A DNA stretch of 7,759 nucleotides from Pirellulales bacterium (GCA_030617125.1 JAUWWA010000069.1:1-7759); one strand, 5' to 3'; positions 1 to 6,429 are shown, counted from the first letter of the stretch. A program made the numbers and translations. The notes: generated from the letters alone by a model not told the origin.

Positions 1-1
1 C

Positions 2-287
<286 letters not shown>

Positions 288-299
288 CGCCGTTTAGCG

Positions 300-316
300 G
301 GGCAGCATCGCTGCCC
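300..316. other. Perfect hairpin between two heptad arrays
   Basis: GGGCAGC and GCTGCCC form a perfect 7-bp stem with a 3-nt ATC loop. It sits between the GAATGAT array and the CTGACNN array. There is no T-run after it on either strand, so it is not a convincing intrinsic terminator. With the flanking arrays it looks like part of a composite repeat (inference). Confidence 0.6.
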
Positions 317-321
317 GTTGC

Positions 322-398
322 CTGACACCTGACACCTGACACCTGATCCCTGACTACTGACCACTGACTACTGACCACTGACCACTGACACCTGACCA
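322..398. repeat. 7-bp tandem array, unit CTGACNN (11 contiguous units), ending 2 bp before ruvA
   Basis: Eleven contiguous heptads all begin CTGA. In order they are CTGACAC three times, CTGATCC, CTGACTA, CTGACCA, CTGACTA, CTGACCA twice, CTGACAC and CTGACCA. Only the last two or three bases vary. The array stops two bases before the ruvA ATG at 401, so the whole ribosome-binding region of ruvA is repeat DNA with no Shine-Dalgarno. Read on the minus strand most units become AGTGGTC or AGTAGTC, the same family as the array that ends ruvA (1017-1058), so the two flank ruvA in inverted orientation. Confidence 0.95.
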
Positions 399-400
399 AC

Positions 401-1042
401 ATGATCACAAAAATCACCGGACAACTCGCCGCGCTGAAGGACGACGTGCTGACGCTTCGCATCGACGCCTTCGAGCACGAGGTGTTGATCCCCGAGTTCA
501 CCCGCCGGCAGTTGCAGGGCGAATTGAACCGGGAGATCAGCCTGCACACGATTGAGTACCTCGAGGGCAACCCGATGCAGGGCCGGATGACGCCCCGGCT
601 GATCGGTTTCTTAAGCGAAGCCGAGCGGGAGTTTTTCGAGTTGTTCTGTTCGGTCGACGGCGTGGGCGCCCGGAAGGCGCTTCGGGCGATGGTCCGGCCG
701 GTCAAGGAGGTGGCCACCGCCATCGAGGAGCAAGACGCAAAAGCCCTCAGTGCGCTGCCCGGCGTCGGCCCGGCCACGGCCGAGCGGATTATCGCCAAGC
801 TGCGCCGCAAGGTGCCCAAGTTCGCGTTGATGGTCTCGCGGAAGGAAGTCGAGGCCGAGGTTTCTTCCGATATCGTCAGCGAGACGTTCGAGGTGCTGCG
901 CAGCTTGGGTCACAGCGAGAGCGACGCCCGCCGATTGATGGACGCCGCCTTGGCGTCGAAGACGAAGTGCAAGAACGTACAGACTTTGCTCCAAGTGATC
1001 TATCAGCAGAGTCATGGGGAGTGGAGAGTGGCTAGTGGATAG
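401..1042 (+). CDS. ruvA: RuvA, Holliday junction DNA-binding protein
   Basis: RuvA binds four-way junctions as a tetramer and loads the RuvB motor. The 213-aa product is close to family length (about 200). It has an N-terminal OB-fold region (residues 1-70, [10 protein letters not shown] start), two helix-hairpin-helix motifs ([10 protein letters not shown] at 85-94; [12 protein letters not shown] at 119-130) and a C-terminal RuvB-binding UBA-like domain (about 155-205, with [16 protein letters not shown]). The OB region ends [18 protein letters not shown], longer than the E. coli segment that carries the acidic pin (REDAQLLYGF). The ATG start gives the standard family N-terminus, but there is no Shine-Dalgarno because a heptad array ends 2 bp upstream. 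The last residues (GEWRVASG) and the TAG stop are encoded by another heptad array, so the native C-terminus has probably been replaced. Confidence 0.96.
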   Translation: MITKITGQLAALKDDVLTLRIDAFEHEVLIPEFTRRQLQGELNREISLHTIEYLEGNPMQGRMTPRLIGFLSEAEREFFELFCSVDGVGARKALRAMVRPVKEVATAIEEQDAKALSALPGVGPATAERIIAKLRRKVPKFALMVSRKEVEAEVSSDIVSETFEVLRSLGHSESDARRLMDAALASKTKCKNVQTLLQVIYQQSHGEWRVASG

Positions 1043-1058
1043 TGGGTAGTGGATAGTG
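1017..1058. repeat. 7-bp tandem array, unit GNNAGTG (6 units), forming the ruvA 3' end
   Basis: Six contiguous heptads are GGGAGTG, GAGAGTG, GCTAGTG, GATAGTG, GGTAGTG and GATAGTG. The ruvA stop TAG (1040-1042) lies in the fourth unit, and the last codons of ruvA read through the first units. Permuted, each unit is AGTGGNN, matching the reverse complement of the array in front of ruvA. Confidence 0.9.
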
Positions 1059-1069
1059 AGCGGTTGAGG

Positions 1070-1091
1070 GGGTGGCAATTCATTGCCACCC
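1070..1091. other. 10-bp perfect palindrome between ruvA and proS
   Basis: GGGTGGCAAT is followed after two bases by ATTGCCACCC, a perfect inverted repeat in the 103-bp ruvA-proS gap, directly after the GNNAGTG array. As RNA it would form a stable hairpin with the innermost pairs opened. No T-run follows on either strand, so a Rho-independent terminator is not supported. A dispersed palindromic repeat or an mRNA-processing or stabilising hairpin are alternatives. Confidence 0.7.
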
Positions 1092-1145
1092 TGAGTGCAA
1101 AGTAGAACGCGAAACACGTGAAAGGGACCCACAAGAAACGGTTCT

Positions 1146-2666
1146 ATGCCAAACCCAACGAAAACCGCGATTCATCCCACTCGCGGGGAAGATTATCCGG
1201 AGTGGTATCAGCAAGTCGTCAAAGCGGCCGATCTGGCTGAACCTTCCGACGTGCGCGGCTGCATGGTGATCAAACCGTGGGGCTACGCCCTGTGGGAGAA
1301 CATACAGCGGGCGCTCGACCGGATGTTCAAAGACACCGGCCACGAGAACGCCTACTTCCCGCTGTTGATCCCCGTGAGCTTCCTCGAAAAAGAGGCCGAG
1401 CACGTCGAGGGCTTCGCCAAGGAGTGCGCGGTGGTAACGCATCACCGGCTCGAGCCGGGCGCCGAGGGCGGCCTGGTTCCCGCGGGCCCGCTGGAAGAGC
1501 CGCTCGTGATTCGCCCGACCAGCGAAACCATCATCGGTGCAACCTACGCCCGCTGGGTGCAGTCGTATCGCGACCTGCCGATCCTGCTGAACCAATGGGC
1601 GAACATCGTCCGCTGGGAGATGCGCACCAGGATGTTCCTGCGCACCACCGAGTTCCTCTGGCAGGAGGGCCACACCGTCCACGCGACCGAGGAAGAAGCC
1701 GTCGAAGAAACGTTGCGCATGCTCGACGTCTACGCCGACTTCGCCGAGAACTACATGGCCATGCCGGTCATCAAGGGCGAGAAAACCTCCGCCGAGCGGT
1801 TCCCCGGCGCGCAAAACACCTACAGCATCGAGGCCATGGTGCAAGACCACAAGGGCTTGCAGGCGGGCACCTCGCACGTCCTCGGCCAGAACTTCGCCCG
1901 GGCGCAGGAAATCAAGTTCCAAGACCGCAACGGCAAAGAGGTCTACGCGTGGACGACCTCGTGGGGCGTGTCGACGCGGCTGATCGGCGGGCTGATCATG
2001 ACGCACGGCGACGACGACGGGCTGATCCTGCCCCCGCGACTGGCGCCCGCGCATGCTGTCGTCTTGCCGATCTATCGCAACGACCAGGAACGAAGCGACG
2101 TGCTGGAGTATTGCCGGCGGCTGAAGCAGCAACTCGAAGCGGAGAGCTTCCACGGCGAGGCGGTCCGCGTGAGGATCGACGATCGCGACGTCCGCGGCGG
2201 CGAGAAGGTGTGGCGGCACGTCAAGCGCGGCGTACCGCTGCGCCTGGAGATCGGGCCCCGCGACGTGAAGTCCGACAGCGTCTTCCTCGCCCGGCGCGAC
2301 CAGCCGCCGAAGCAGAAGGCCGGCGTGCCGCGCGAGCAGTTTCTTGGCAGCGTCCCAGGACTACTCGACGAGATTCAGGGCAACCTGTTTGATCGGGCGC
2401 TGCAACTGCGCGAGTCGAACACCCGTCGCGTCGACACGCTGGCCGAGTTCGAGGAGTTCTTCACGCCGAAGAATCCCGAGAAGCCCGAAATCCACGGCGG
2501 CTTCGCGTTGTGCCACTTCGTCGACGTGCCGGAGATCGAAGAAAAGCTCAAGGAGTTGAAGGTCACGGTCCGCTGTCTGCCGCTCGACGGCGAGGAGGAA
2601 GAGGGCCGGTGCATCTTCACCGGAAAGCCTAGCAAGCGCCGCGGGGTGTTCGCCAAGGCGTATTGA
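1146..2666 (+). CDS. proS: Prolyl-tRNA synthetase, archaeal/eukaryotic-like type
   Basis: This cytosolic class II aminoacyl-tRNA synthetase charges tRNA-Pro with proline. The 506-aa length, the N-terminus (EDYPEWYQQVVKAADLAE) and the absence of the editing insertion place it in the short archaeal/eukaryotic-like form rather than the E. coli type. Visible features are the proline-pocket loop RPTSET (123-128), motif 2 (about 155-177, with RTRMFLRTTEFLWQEGHT), motif 3 (about 274-300, GVSTRLIGG to LPPRLAP), an anticodon-binding domain (about 302-400) and the family's C-terminal domain ending in FAKAY. That last domain usually carries a four-cysteine zinc site; here only C456, C477 and C489 are seen and the expected CxxC reads CIFT, so the site looks degenerate. 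The start matches the family N-terminus. An AAAGGGA lies near 1121 but is too far away to be a normal Shine-Dalgarno. Confidence 0.96.
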   Translation: MPNPTKTAIHPTRGEDYPEWYQQVVKAADLAEPSDVRGCMVIKPWGYALWENIQRALDRMFKDTGHENAYFPLLIPVSFLEKEAEHVEGFAKECAVVTHHRLEPGAEGGLVPAGPLEEPLVIRPTSETIIGATYARWVQSYRDLPILLNQWANIVRWEMRTRMFLRTTEFLWQEGHTVHATEEEAVEETLRMLDVYADFAENYMAMPVIKGEKTSAERFPGAQNTYSIEAMVQDHKGLQAGTSHVLGQNFARAQEIKFQDRNGKEVYAWTTSWGVSTRLIGGLIMTHGDDDGLILPPRLAPAHAVVLPIYRNDQERSDVLEYCRRLKQQLEAESFHGEAVRVRIDDRDVRGGEKVWRHVKRGVPLRLEIGPRDVKSDSVFLARRDQPPKQKAGVPREQFLGSVPGLLDEIQGNLFDRALQLRESNTRRVDTLAEFEEFFTPKNPEKPEIHGGFALCHFVDVPEIEEKLKELKVTVRCLPLDGEEEEGRCIFTGKPSKRRGVFAKAY

Positions 2667-2677
2667 TGATAAACACT

Positions 2678-2744
2678 TGTAAAGCCGCGCTCACTGATCG
2701 CGGGAGAACCCGGCATAACCGCCGCCGCCAGCGGCGGCTTTACA
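2678..2744. repeat. 67-bp MITE/REP-like palindromic element with 11-bp terminal inverted repeats
   Basis: TGTAAAGCCGC (2678-2688) and GCGGCTTTACA (2734-2744) are perfect inverted repeats bounding 67 bp in the proS-ruvB gap. Inside are a small hairpin (CGGG-AGAA-CCCG, 2701-2712) and a GC-rich hairpin (GCCGCCG at 2721-2727 pairing with CGGCGGC at 2732-2738). The right terminal repeat overlaps the arm of that GC hairpin, so the outer and inner folds compete. No transposase and no clear target-site duplication are visible. It could be a non-autonomous mobile element, a REP-like repeat, or a structured leader of ruvB. Confidence 0.65.
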
Positions 2745-2755
2745 CCGATAAAACC

Positions 2756-3787
2756 ATGACCCGCGAACCGATCCTCAAAGAGCCGTTCGAACTGAAAGAC
2801 GAAGATCGTGATCTGCGCCCGCGGCACATGCAGGAGATGGTCGGTCAGCGCGAGGTCTACGCCCGGCTGGAGATCGCCGTCGACGCAGCCGGCAAGCGCG
2901 ACGAGCCGCTCGGGCATATCCTATTCGACGGCCCGCCGGGCTTGGGCAAAACGACGTTCGCCACGTGCATTCCCCGCGACCTGGGGGTGAGCTTCCAGGT
3001 CGCCAGCGGCGCTACGCTGGCCGCGCCGAAGGACCTCATCCCCTACCTGACCAACGTCGACGAGCGCAGCGTGCTGTTTATCGACGAGATTCACCGCATG
3101 CCGAAGGGGGTCGAGGAGTTCCTCTACCCGGCGATGGAGGATTTCCGCATCGACCTGACGCTTGGCGAGGGCGTCAACGCCCGGACGATCAACATGCAAC
3201 TGAAACCGTTCACGTTGATCGGGGCAACGACCCGCAGCGGCTTGCTCTCGGCGCCGCTTCGCGACCGGTTCCAAATGCGCGAGCACCTCGATTTCTACAC
3301 GCTCGAGGAGTTGTCGGAGATTGTCCGGCGTAATGCGGTCAAGCTCCGGGTGGAAATCGAGAGCGAGGCCGCCCGAGAAATCTCCGGCCGAAGCCGCGGC
3401 ACGCCCCGCGTGGCGAACAACCGGCTTCGCTGGGTCCGCGACTATGCACAGAGCAAGGCCGACGGGCGGATCACCCTGAGGGTCGCCCGCGACGCCTTGG
3501 CCATGCAGGGGATCGATCCGTTGGGCTTGGATCGCCAGGACCGCAAGGATTTGGAGACGCTTGCGCGGGTATTCGGCGGCGGGCCGGCGGGCGTCGAGGC
3601 GATCGCCCACACCATGAACCTCGCCACCGACACGCTGATCGACGAGGTCGAGCCCTACGTGCTGCGAAGCGAGCTTGTGGTACGCACCCCCCGGGGGCGG
3701 ACGATGACCCCGGCGGCGTTCGAGCACCTTGGGTTGAGCGAGTCGGCCTCAGCAACGAAAGAAGGGCAACAGAAGTTGTTCGAGTAG
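2756..3787 (+). CDS. ruvB: RuvB, Holliday junction branch-migration ATPase
   Basis: RuvB is the hexameric AAA+ motor that drives branch migration with RuvA. From the ATG at 2756 the protein has 343 aa, normal for the family. It shows Walker A GPPGLGKT (59-66), Walker B LFIDEIHR (107-114), sensor 1 GATTR (156-160), the arginine-finger region APLRDRF (166-172), sensor 2 RSRGTPR (212-218) and a C-terminal winged-helix DNA-binding domain (about 255-330, with GLDRQDRKDLETLA and RTPRGR). Just after Walker A it reads TTFATCIPRDLG, with a proline not found in E. coli-like RuvB. The frame is open back to an ATG at 2663, but that extension crosses the palindromic element and is not RuvB-like, so 2756 is preferred. 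There is no Shine-Dalgarno. It lies 89 bp after proS, in the same direction as ruvCA. Confidence 0.96.
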   Translation: MTREPILKEPFELKDEDRDLRPRHMQEMVGQREVYARLEIAVDAAGKRDEPLGHILFDGPPGLGKTTFATCIPRDLGVSFQVASGATLAAPKDLIPYLTNVDERSVLFIDEIHRMPKGVEEFLYPAMEDFRIDLTLGEGVNARTINMQLKPFTLIGATTRSGLLSAPLRDRFQMREHLDFYTLEELSEIVRRNAVKLRVEIESEAAREISGRSRGTPRVANNRLRWVRDYAQSKADGRITLRVARDALAMQGIDPLGLDRQDRKDLETLARVFGGGPAGVEAIAHTMNLATDTLIDEVEPYVLRSELVVRTPRGRTMTPAAFEHLGLSESASATKEGQQKLFE

Positions 3788-3805
3788 CCGCGAATGGCGG
3801 TTTTT
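3786..3805 (+). terminator. Weak Rho-independent terminator after ruvB
   Basis: Immediately at the ruvB stop, CCGC (3788-3791) and GCGG (3797-3800) pair around a GAATG loop, followed by TTTTT (3801-3805). The stem may extend by a G-U and an A-U pair. It is short but has the right geometry for ending the ruv transcript. Confidence 0.45.
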
Positions 3806-3827
3806 CGAGTTTTCACAGTGGCGGGGG

Positions 3828-3855
3828 TTGTCTGCCCGTCGGATTCATGTAAGAT
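3828..3855 (+). promoter_or_regulatory. Candidate sigma-70 promoter for the STAS gene
   Basis: TTGTCT (3828-3833) and TAAGAT (3850-3855) resemble -35 and -10 boxes with 16-bp spacing. They lie after the ruvB terminator and about 50 bp before the STAS start codon. This rests on consensus similarity only. Confidence 0.35.
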
Positions 3856-3883
3856 TGACTACCTGCAAGGAGTTTTCTTCCCC

Positions 3884-3909
3884 CGTAACGTTGAAGGAGA
3901 AACGTTATG
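3884..3909 (+). promoter_or_regulatory. Hairpin presenting the Shine-Dalgarno in its loop and holding the STAS start codon in its stem
   Basis: CGTAACGTT (3884-3892) can pair with AACGTTATG (3901-3909), giving nine pairs including one G-U, around the 8-nt loop GAAGGAGA, which holds a strong Shine-Dalgarno (AAGGAGA, 3894-3900). The start codon ATG (3907-3909) forms the 3' end of the stem. Such an arrangement could modulate initiation, but the pairing includes two copies of the self-complementary hexamer AACGTT, so a protein-binding site is also possible. Confidence 0.5.
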
Positions 3910-4287
3910 CGTGCCACCGCTCCCGGGTGTGAGTTCGAGGTGGAGCGCGGACCGGACTGGCTCCTGGTGAGGATCACAGGTCTGGACGATATCGTCTCGA
4001 CCCCCCCTCGCCTGGCCGATGCCCTCTGGTCGCTGTTGCACCAGCATTTTACCTACCGGATCGTGCTGGAATTGGACCAGGTGGACACACTGGACAGCTA
4101 CCTGATCGGCCAATTGGTCACGCTTCACAAACGTGTTGTTGAGCACGACGGTGTGATGCGGCTGTGCGGCCTCTCCGCACACAACCGACGAGTGCTGCAC
4201 ACGTGCCGGCTGCACGAGCATCTGCCGACGTACGACGATCGTCAGGAGGCCGTGATGGCCGGCTGTGGTCCCAGGCAGCCGCGGTAG
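3907..4287 (+). CDS. STAS-domain protein (anti-sigma factor antagonist-like)
   Basis: This 126-aa cytosolic protein has one STAS domain (about residues 8-115). The diagnostic part is the strand RIVLELDQVDTLDS followed by the helix YLIGQLVTLHKRVVEHDG and then VMRLCGLSAHNRRVLHTCRL, matching the SpoIIAA/RsbV layout. D63-S64 aligns with D57-S58 of SpoIIAA, where S58 is phosphorylated by the partner kinase, so the phosphoacceptor appears conserved, although the usual SSGLG becomes SYLIG. No anti-sigma kinase or sigma factor is encoded nearby, so any partner would be elsewhere. It has its own candidate promoter and a strong Shine-Dalgarno 6 bp before the ATG, unlike the ruv genes. The precise role is unknown; a general partner-switch role is inferred from the fold. 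Confidence 0.8.
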   Translation: MRATAPGCEFEVERGPDWLLVRITGLDDIVSTPPRLADALWSLLHQHFTYRIVLELDQVDTLDSYLIGQLVTLHKRVVEHDGVMRLCGLSAHNRRVLHTCRLHEHLPTYDDRQEAVMAGCGPRQPR

Positions 4288-4311
4288 AAGGCCGTGGCCG
4301 GTAGTCGCGGC
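4278..4311. other. Interrupted palindrome at the end of the STAS gene
   Basis: GCCGCG (4278-4283) and CGCGGC (4306-4311) are inverted, enclosing an inner GGCC-GT-GGCC. The structure overlaps the STAS stop codon and lies in the 88-bp gap between convergent genes, where a transcript-end structure would be expected. No T-run follows, so terminator function is uncertain. Confidence 0.3.
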
Positions 4312-4375
4312 ACGTAGAAGCGCGACCAACGTTCGCGGCTTTGTGGCGCGATGGGTGGGCGTTGGTGCTGGGGCG

Positions 4376-4591
4376 CTATGCCCCGTTGACTTCCAGTTCG
4401 TTGGCGATTTCGTGGACGCCGTCGACGTAGCGAATGGCCTCTTGGGCCATCTGCTTCTGGTAGTAGGTGCCGACCACGCCTCGCAAGGTAACACGACCCT
4501 CGCTGGTCTCGAAGCGGAGGTTTCGCCGTGTGATATGGGGATTCTGTTCCAACGCGGTGAGGACTCGATCGTCCAACGGCATGTCAATCAT
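4376..4591 (-). CDS. Small BON-domain protein
   Basis: This 71-aa protein is almost entirely one BON domain: DDRVLTALEQNPHI (helix), RRNLRFETSEGRVTLRGVVGTYYQKQ (strand, conserved glycine at G38, strand) and MAQEAIRYVDGVHEIANELEV (helix, strand). BON domains usually occur in exported proteins and are thought to bind phospholipid or other ligands. Here there is no signal peptide, membrane segment or partner domain, so the protein is predicted cytosolic. There is a second possible ATG three codons in. Only a weak GAG precedes the start. It converges on the STAS gene and lies 168 bp after serA on the same strand. Its function is not known. Confidence 0.8.
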   Translation of the reverse strand: MIDMPLDDRVLTALEQNPHITRRNLRFETSEGRVTLRGVVGTYYQKQMAQEAIRYVDGVHEIANELEVNGA

Positions 4592-4660
4592 CGTGATTCT
4601 CGGTTTCTCGGCAGTCGTTCAGGGAGGGCGGCGCAAGACTCTAAAACGTAGCTCACGAAA

Positions 4661-4745
4661 AAAGGGGACGTGGTGCGTTTTCGCGCGGGGGACCCAGCGG
4701 CGATTCCGACACCCCAAGATCGCGAAAAAGCAGCACGTCCCCTTT
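4661..4745. repeat. 85-bp element with 25-bp imperfect terminal inverted repeats
   Basis: The 25 bases at 4661-4685 and the reverse complement of 4721-4745 match at 23 positions; both arms begin AAAGGGGACGTG, and the inner ends read TTTTCGCG. The 35-bp centre has a G-run (4687-4691) and a C-run (4712-4715) that could extend the fold. It fills most of the space between the serA stop and the BON gene. No transposase or obvious target-site duplication is visible. As RNA it would be a long hairpin able to separate serA from BON expression, but the family resemblance is to a MITE or large palindromic repeat (inference). Confidence 0.7.
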
Positions 4746-4759
4746 GGAGCGTTTGGCGA

Positions 4760-6388
4760 CTACCCCACCATCCAGGGGGGTAGCTCTCCGGCCGGCGGGA
4801 GCTTCACGATCCACGCCTCATTGACGTGCTCCAGCGCCAGAACCTCGGCCAACGCCTCGGCCGGGGGCGTGGAATCGAGCGCCAGAATGCCGATCGCCTC
4901 GCCGCCGGGTTTCGCTCCGGGACGCCCGACCGACATCTGCGCGATGTTGATCCGGTGGGCGCCGAAGACATTGCCCACCGGGCCGATCGTGCCCGGCAGG
5001 TCTCGGTGGGCGAAGATCAACAGCGTGCCGTGCAGGTAGCTCTCCACTTCGCAATCGTCCTGCCGGACCAGTCGGGGGGAGTTGGCGCCGAAAAGCGTGC
5101 CGGCGGCGACCGACGTTTTTCGCGGCGTGACGACCTCGGCGGTAATCAAGGAACTGAAGTCGCCGATGTCGGTGCTGCGCTGTTCGATCATCTCGATGCC
5201 GCGTTCACGCATCAACACCTCGGCGTTGACGATGTTCACGTCGGTATCCATGGCCTGCTCCAGCAGCCCGGCCGCAAAGGCCGACGAGAGCAGCCGCGTG
5301 TCCTTTCGGGCAACTTCGCCGTTGTAGCTCAGCCGGCAGGTCGTCGGCGGACAGTGATCCAACTGCGCCAACAACAGTCCCAATCGGTACGCCACGTTCA
5401 GATACCCGCGCAACTCCTCCAAGGTTTTCCGGTCCAACGGCGACATGTTAACCGACTGCTTGATCGCGCCGGTGGTGAAGAAATCGATCAGCAACTCGGC
5501 CGCCTCAACCGCCACGTTCGTTTGCGCCTCTTCGGTGCTGGCGCCGAGGTGCGGCGTGCACAGCACCCCGGGCATACCGAACAACGGGCTTTCGGTGCAC
5601 GGTTCGCTAGGATAGACGTCCAACGCCACGCCGCCGATCTGCCCGCTACGGAGCCCCTCGGCCAACGCCTCCTCGTCGTAGATGCCGCCGCGGGCGCAGT
5701 TGATCAGCCGCACACCCTTCTTCATCATTCGCACCTCTTTGGCGCCGACGAGGTTTCGCGTTTCGTCGTTCAGCGGCGTGTGGACGGTGAGGTAGTCGAC
5801 CAGCGGGAACAACGCCTGCGCTGAGTCGCACGTCTCGATGCCCAGCTCCTTCGCACGGGTGGCGGGGAGGAAGGGATCGTACCCGAGCACGCGCATATCC
5901 AAGGCGAGCGCCCGGGTGGCCACCGCCTGCCCGATGCGACCCAGGCCGACGATGCCCAGTGTCTTGCCGGCGAGTTGCGTGCCCATGAACTTCTTGCGGT
6001 CCCAGCGTCCTTCCCGGAGGCTCTGATAGGCCGGGGCGACGTTGCGCGACATGCCCAACATCAGCGCGATGGTGTGTTCGGCCGTGGAAATAGTATTCCC
6101 GCCGGGTGTGTTCATCACGACGATGCCGAGCCGGGTGGCGGCCTGCTTGTCGATGTTGTCGGTGCCGACGCCTGCCCGCGCGATCGCCCGAAGCCGCCGG
6201 TTCCCTTCCAGGACGTCGGCGGTGATTTTGACGCCGCTTCGACAGATGGCCCCGTCGAACTGCAACAGGGCCTCGCGCAGCTCCTCGCCCTTGAGTCCCG
6301 TGCGGACCTCGTGCTCGATGTTCCCGGCCGACGCCAACAGGTCGAGCCCGTTCTGGGATAGGTTGTCTAGGACAATGATCTTCGCCAT
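4760..6388 (-). CDS. serA: D-3-phosphoglycerate dehydrogenase, long form with ACT domain
   Basis: SerA oxidises 3-phosphoglycerate with NAD+ to 3-phosphohydroxypyruvate, the first step of serine synthesis, in the cytosol. The 542-aa length fits the long form with an intervening domain. Visible features are the N-terminal substrate domain (1-100, with RAGVGTDNID and NTPGGNT), the nucleotide-binding motif GLGRIG (148-153), the catalytic residues R233 (NCARGG), E262 (YPSEP) and H280 (CTPHLG), an intervening allosteric substrate-binding domain (about 318-450) and a C-terminal ACT domain (about 452-530, HRDLPGTIGPVGNVFGAHRINIAQMSVGR) that in the family senses serine. The start gives the family's MAKIIVLDNLS end; no clear Shine-Dalgarno precedes it. 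The toxin gene ends 41 bp upstream on the same strand, so readthrough from the toxin-antitoxin pair is possible. Confidence 0.97.
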   Translation of the reverse strand: MAKIIVLDNLSQNGLDLLASAGNIEHEVRTGLKGEELREALLQFDGAICRSGVKITADVLEGNRRLRAIARAGVGTDNIDKQAATRLGIVVMNTPGGNTISTAEHTIALMLGMSRNVAPAYQSLREGRWDRKKFMGTQLAGKTLGIVGLGRIGQAVATRALALDMRVLGYDPFLPATRAKELGIETCDSAQALFPLVDYLTVHTPLNDETRNLVGAKEVRMMKKGVRLINCARGGIYDEEALAEGLRSGQIGGVALDVYPSEPCTESPLFGMPGVLCTPHLGASTEEAQTNVAVEAAELLIDFFTTGAIKQSVNMSPLDRKTLEELRGYLNVAYRLGLLLAQLDHCPPTTCRLSYNGEVARKDTRLLSSAFAAGLLEQAMDTDVNIVNAEVLMRERGIEMIEQRSTDIGDFSSLITAEVVTPRKTSVAAGTLFGANSPRLVRQDDCEVESYLHGTLLIFAHRDLPGTIGPVGNVFGAHRINIAQMSVGRPGAKPGGEAIGILALDSTPPAEALAEVLALEHVNEAWIVKLPPAGELPPWMVG

Positions 6389-6429
6389 GGTTTCTATTGC
6401 CGTACAGGTTGGAAGTGTGATACGGATTG

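Noticed and set aside
1080..2219. Long minus-strand open frame (379 codons) opposite proS
   Set aside because: It is antisense to a clearly recognisable prolyl-tRNA synthetase; the composition is typical of high-GC shadow frames and no domain is recognisable.
1277..2392. Long plus-strand frame (371 codons) inside proS
   Set aside because: Arginine/alanine/proline-rich out-of-frame translation of proS with no family features.
2663..2755. Upstream ATG that would add 31 residues to RuvB and overlap the proS stop
   Set aside because: The added residues are encoded by the palindromic element and are basic and unlike any RuvB; the ATG at 2756 gives a normal-length protein.
2921..3727. Minus-strand frame (268 codons) opposite ruvB
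   Set aside because: Antisense shadow of ruvB; no recognisable motifs.
3859..4587. Minus-strand frame of 242 codons spanning the STAS and BON genes
   Set aside because: It is out of frame with BON and antisense to STAS, both of which have clear domain signatures.
4826..5824. Long plus-strand frame (332 codons) opposite serA
   Set aside because: Antisense shadow of the conserved serA coding sequence, low-complexity composition.
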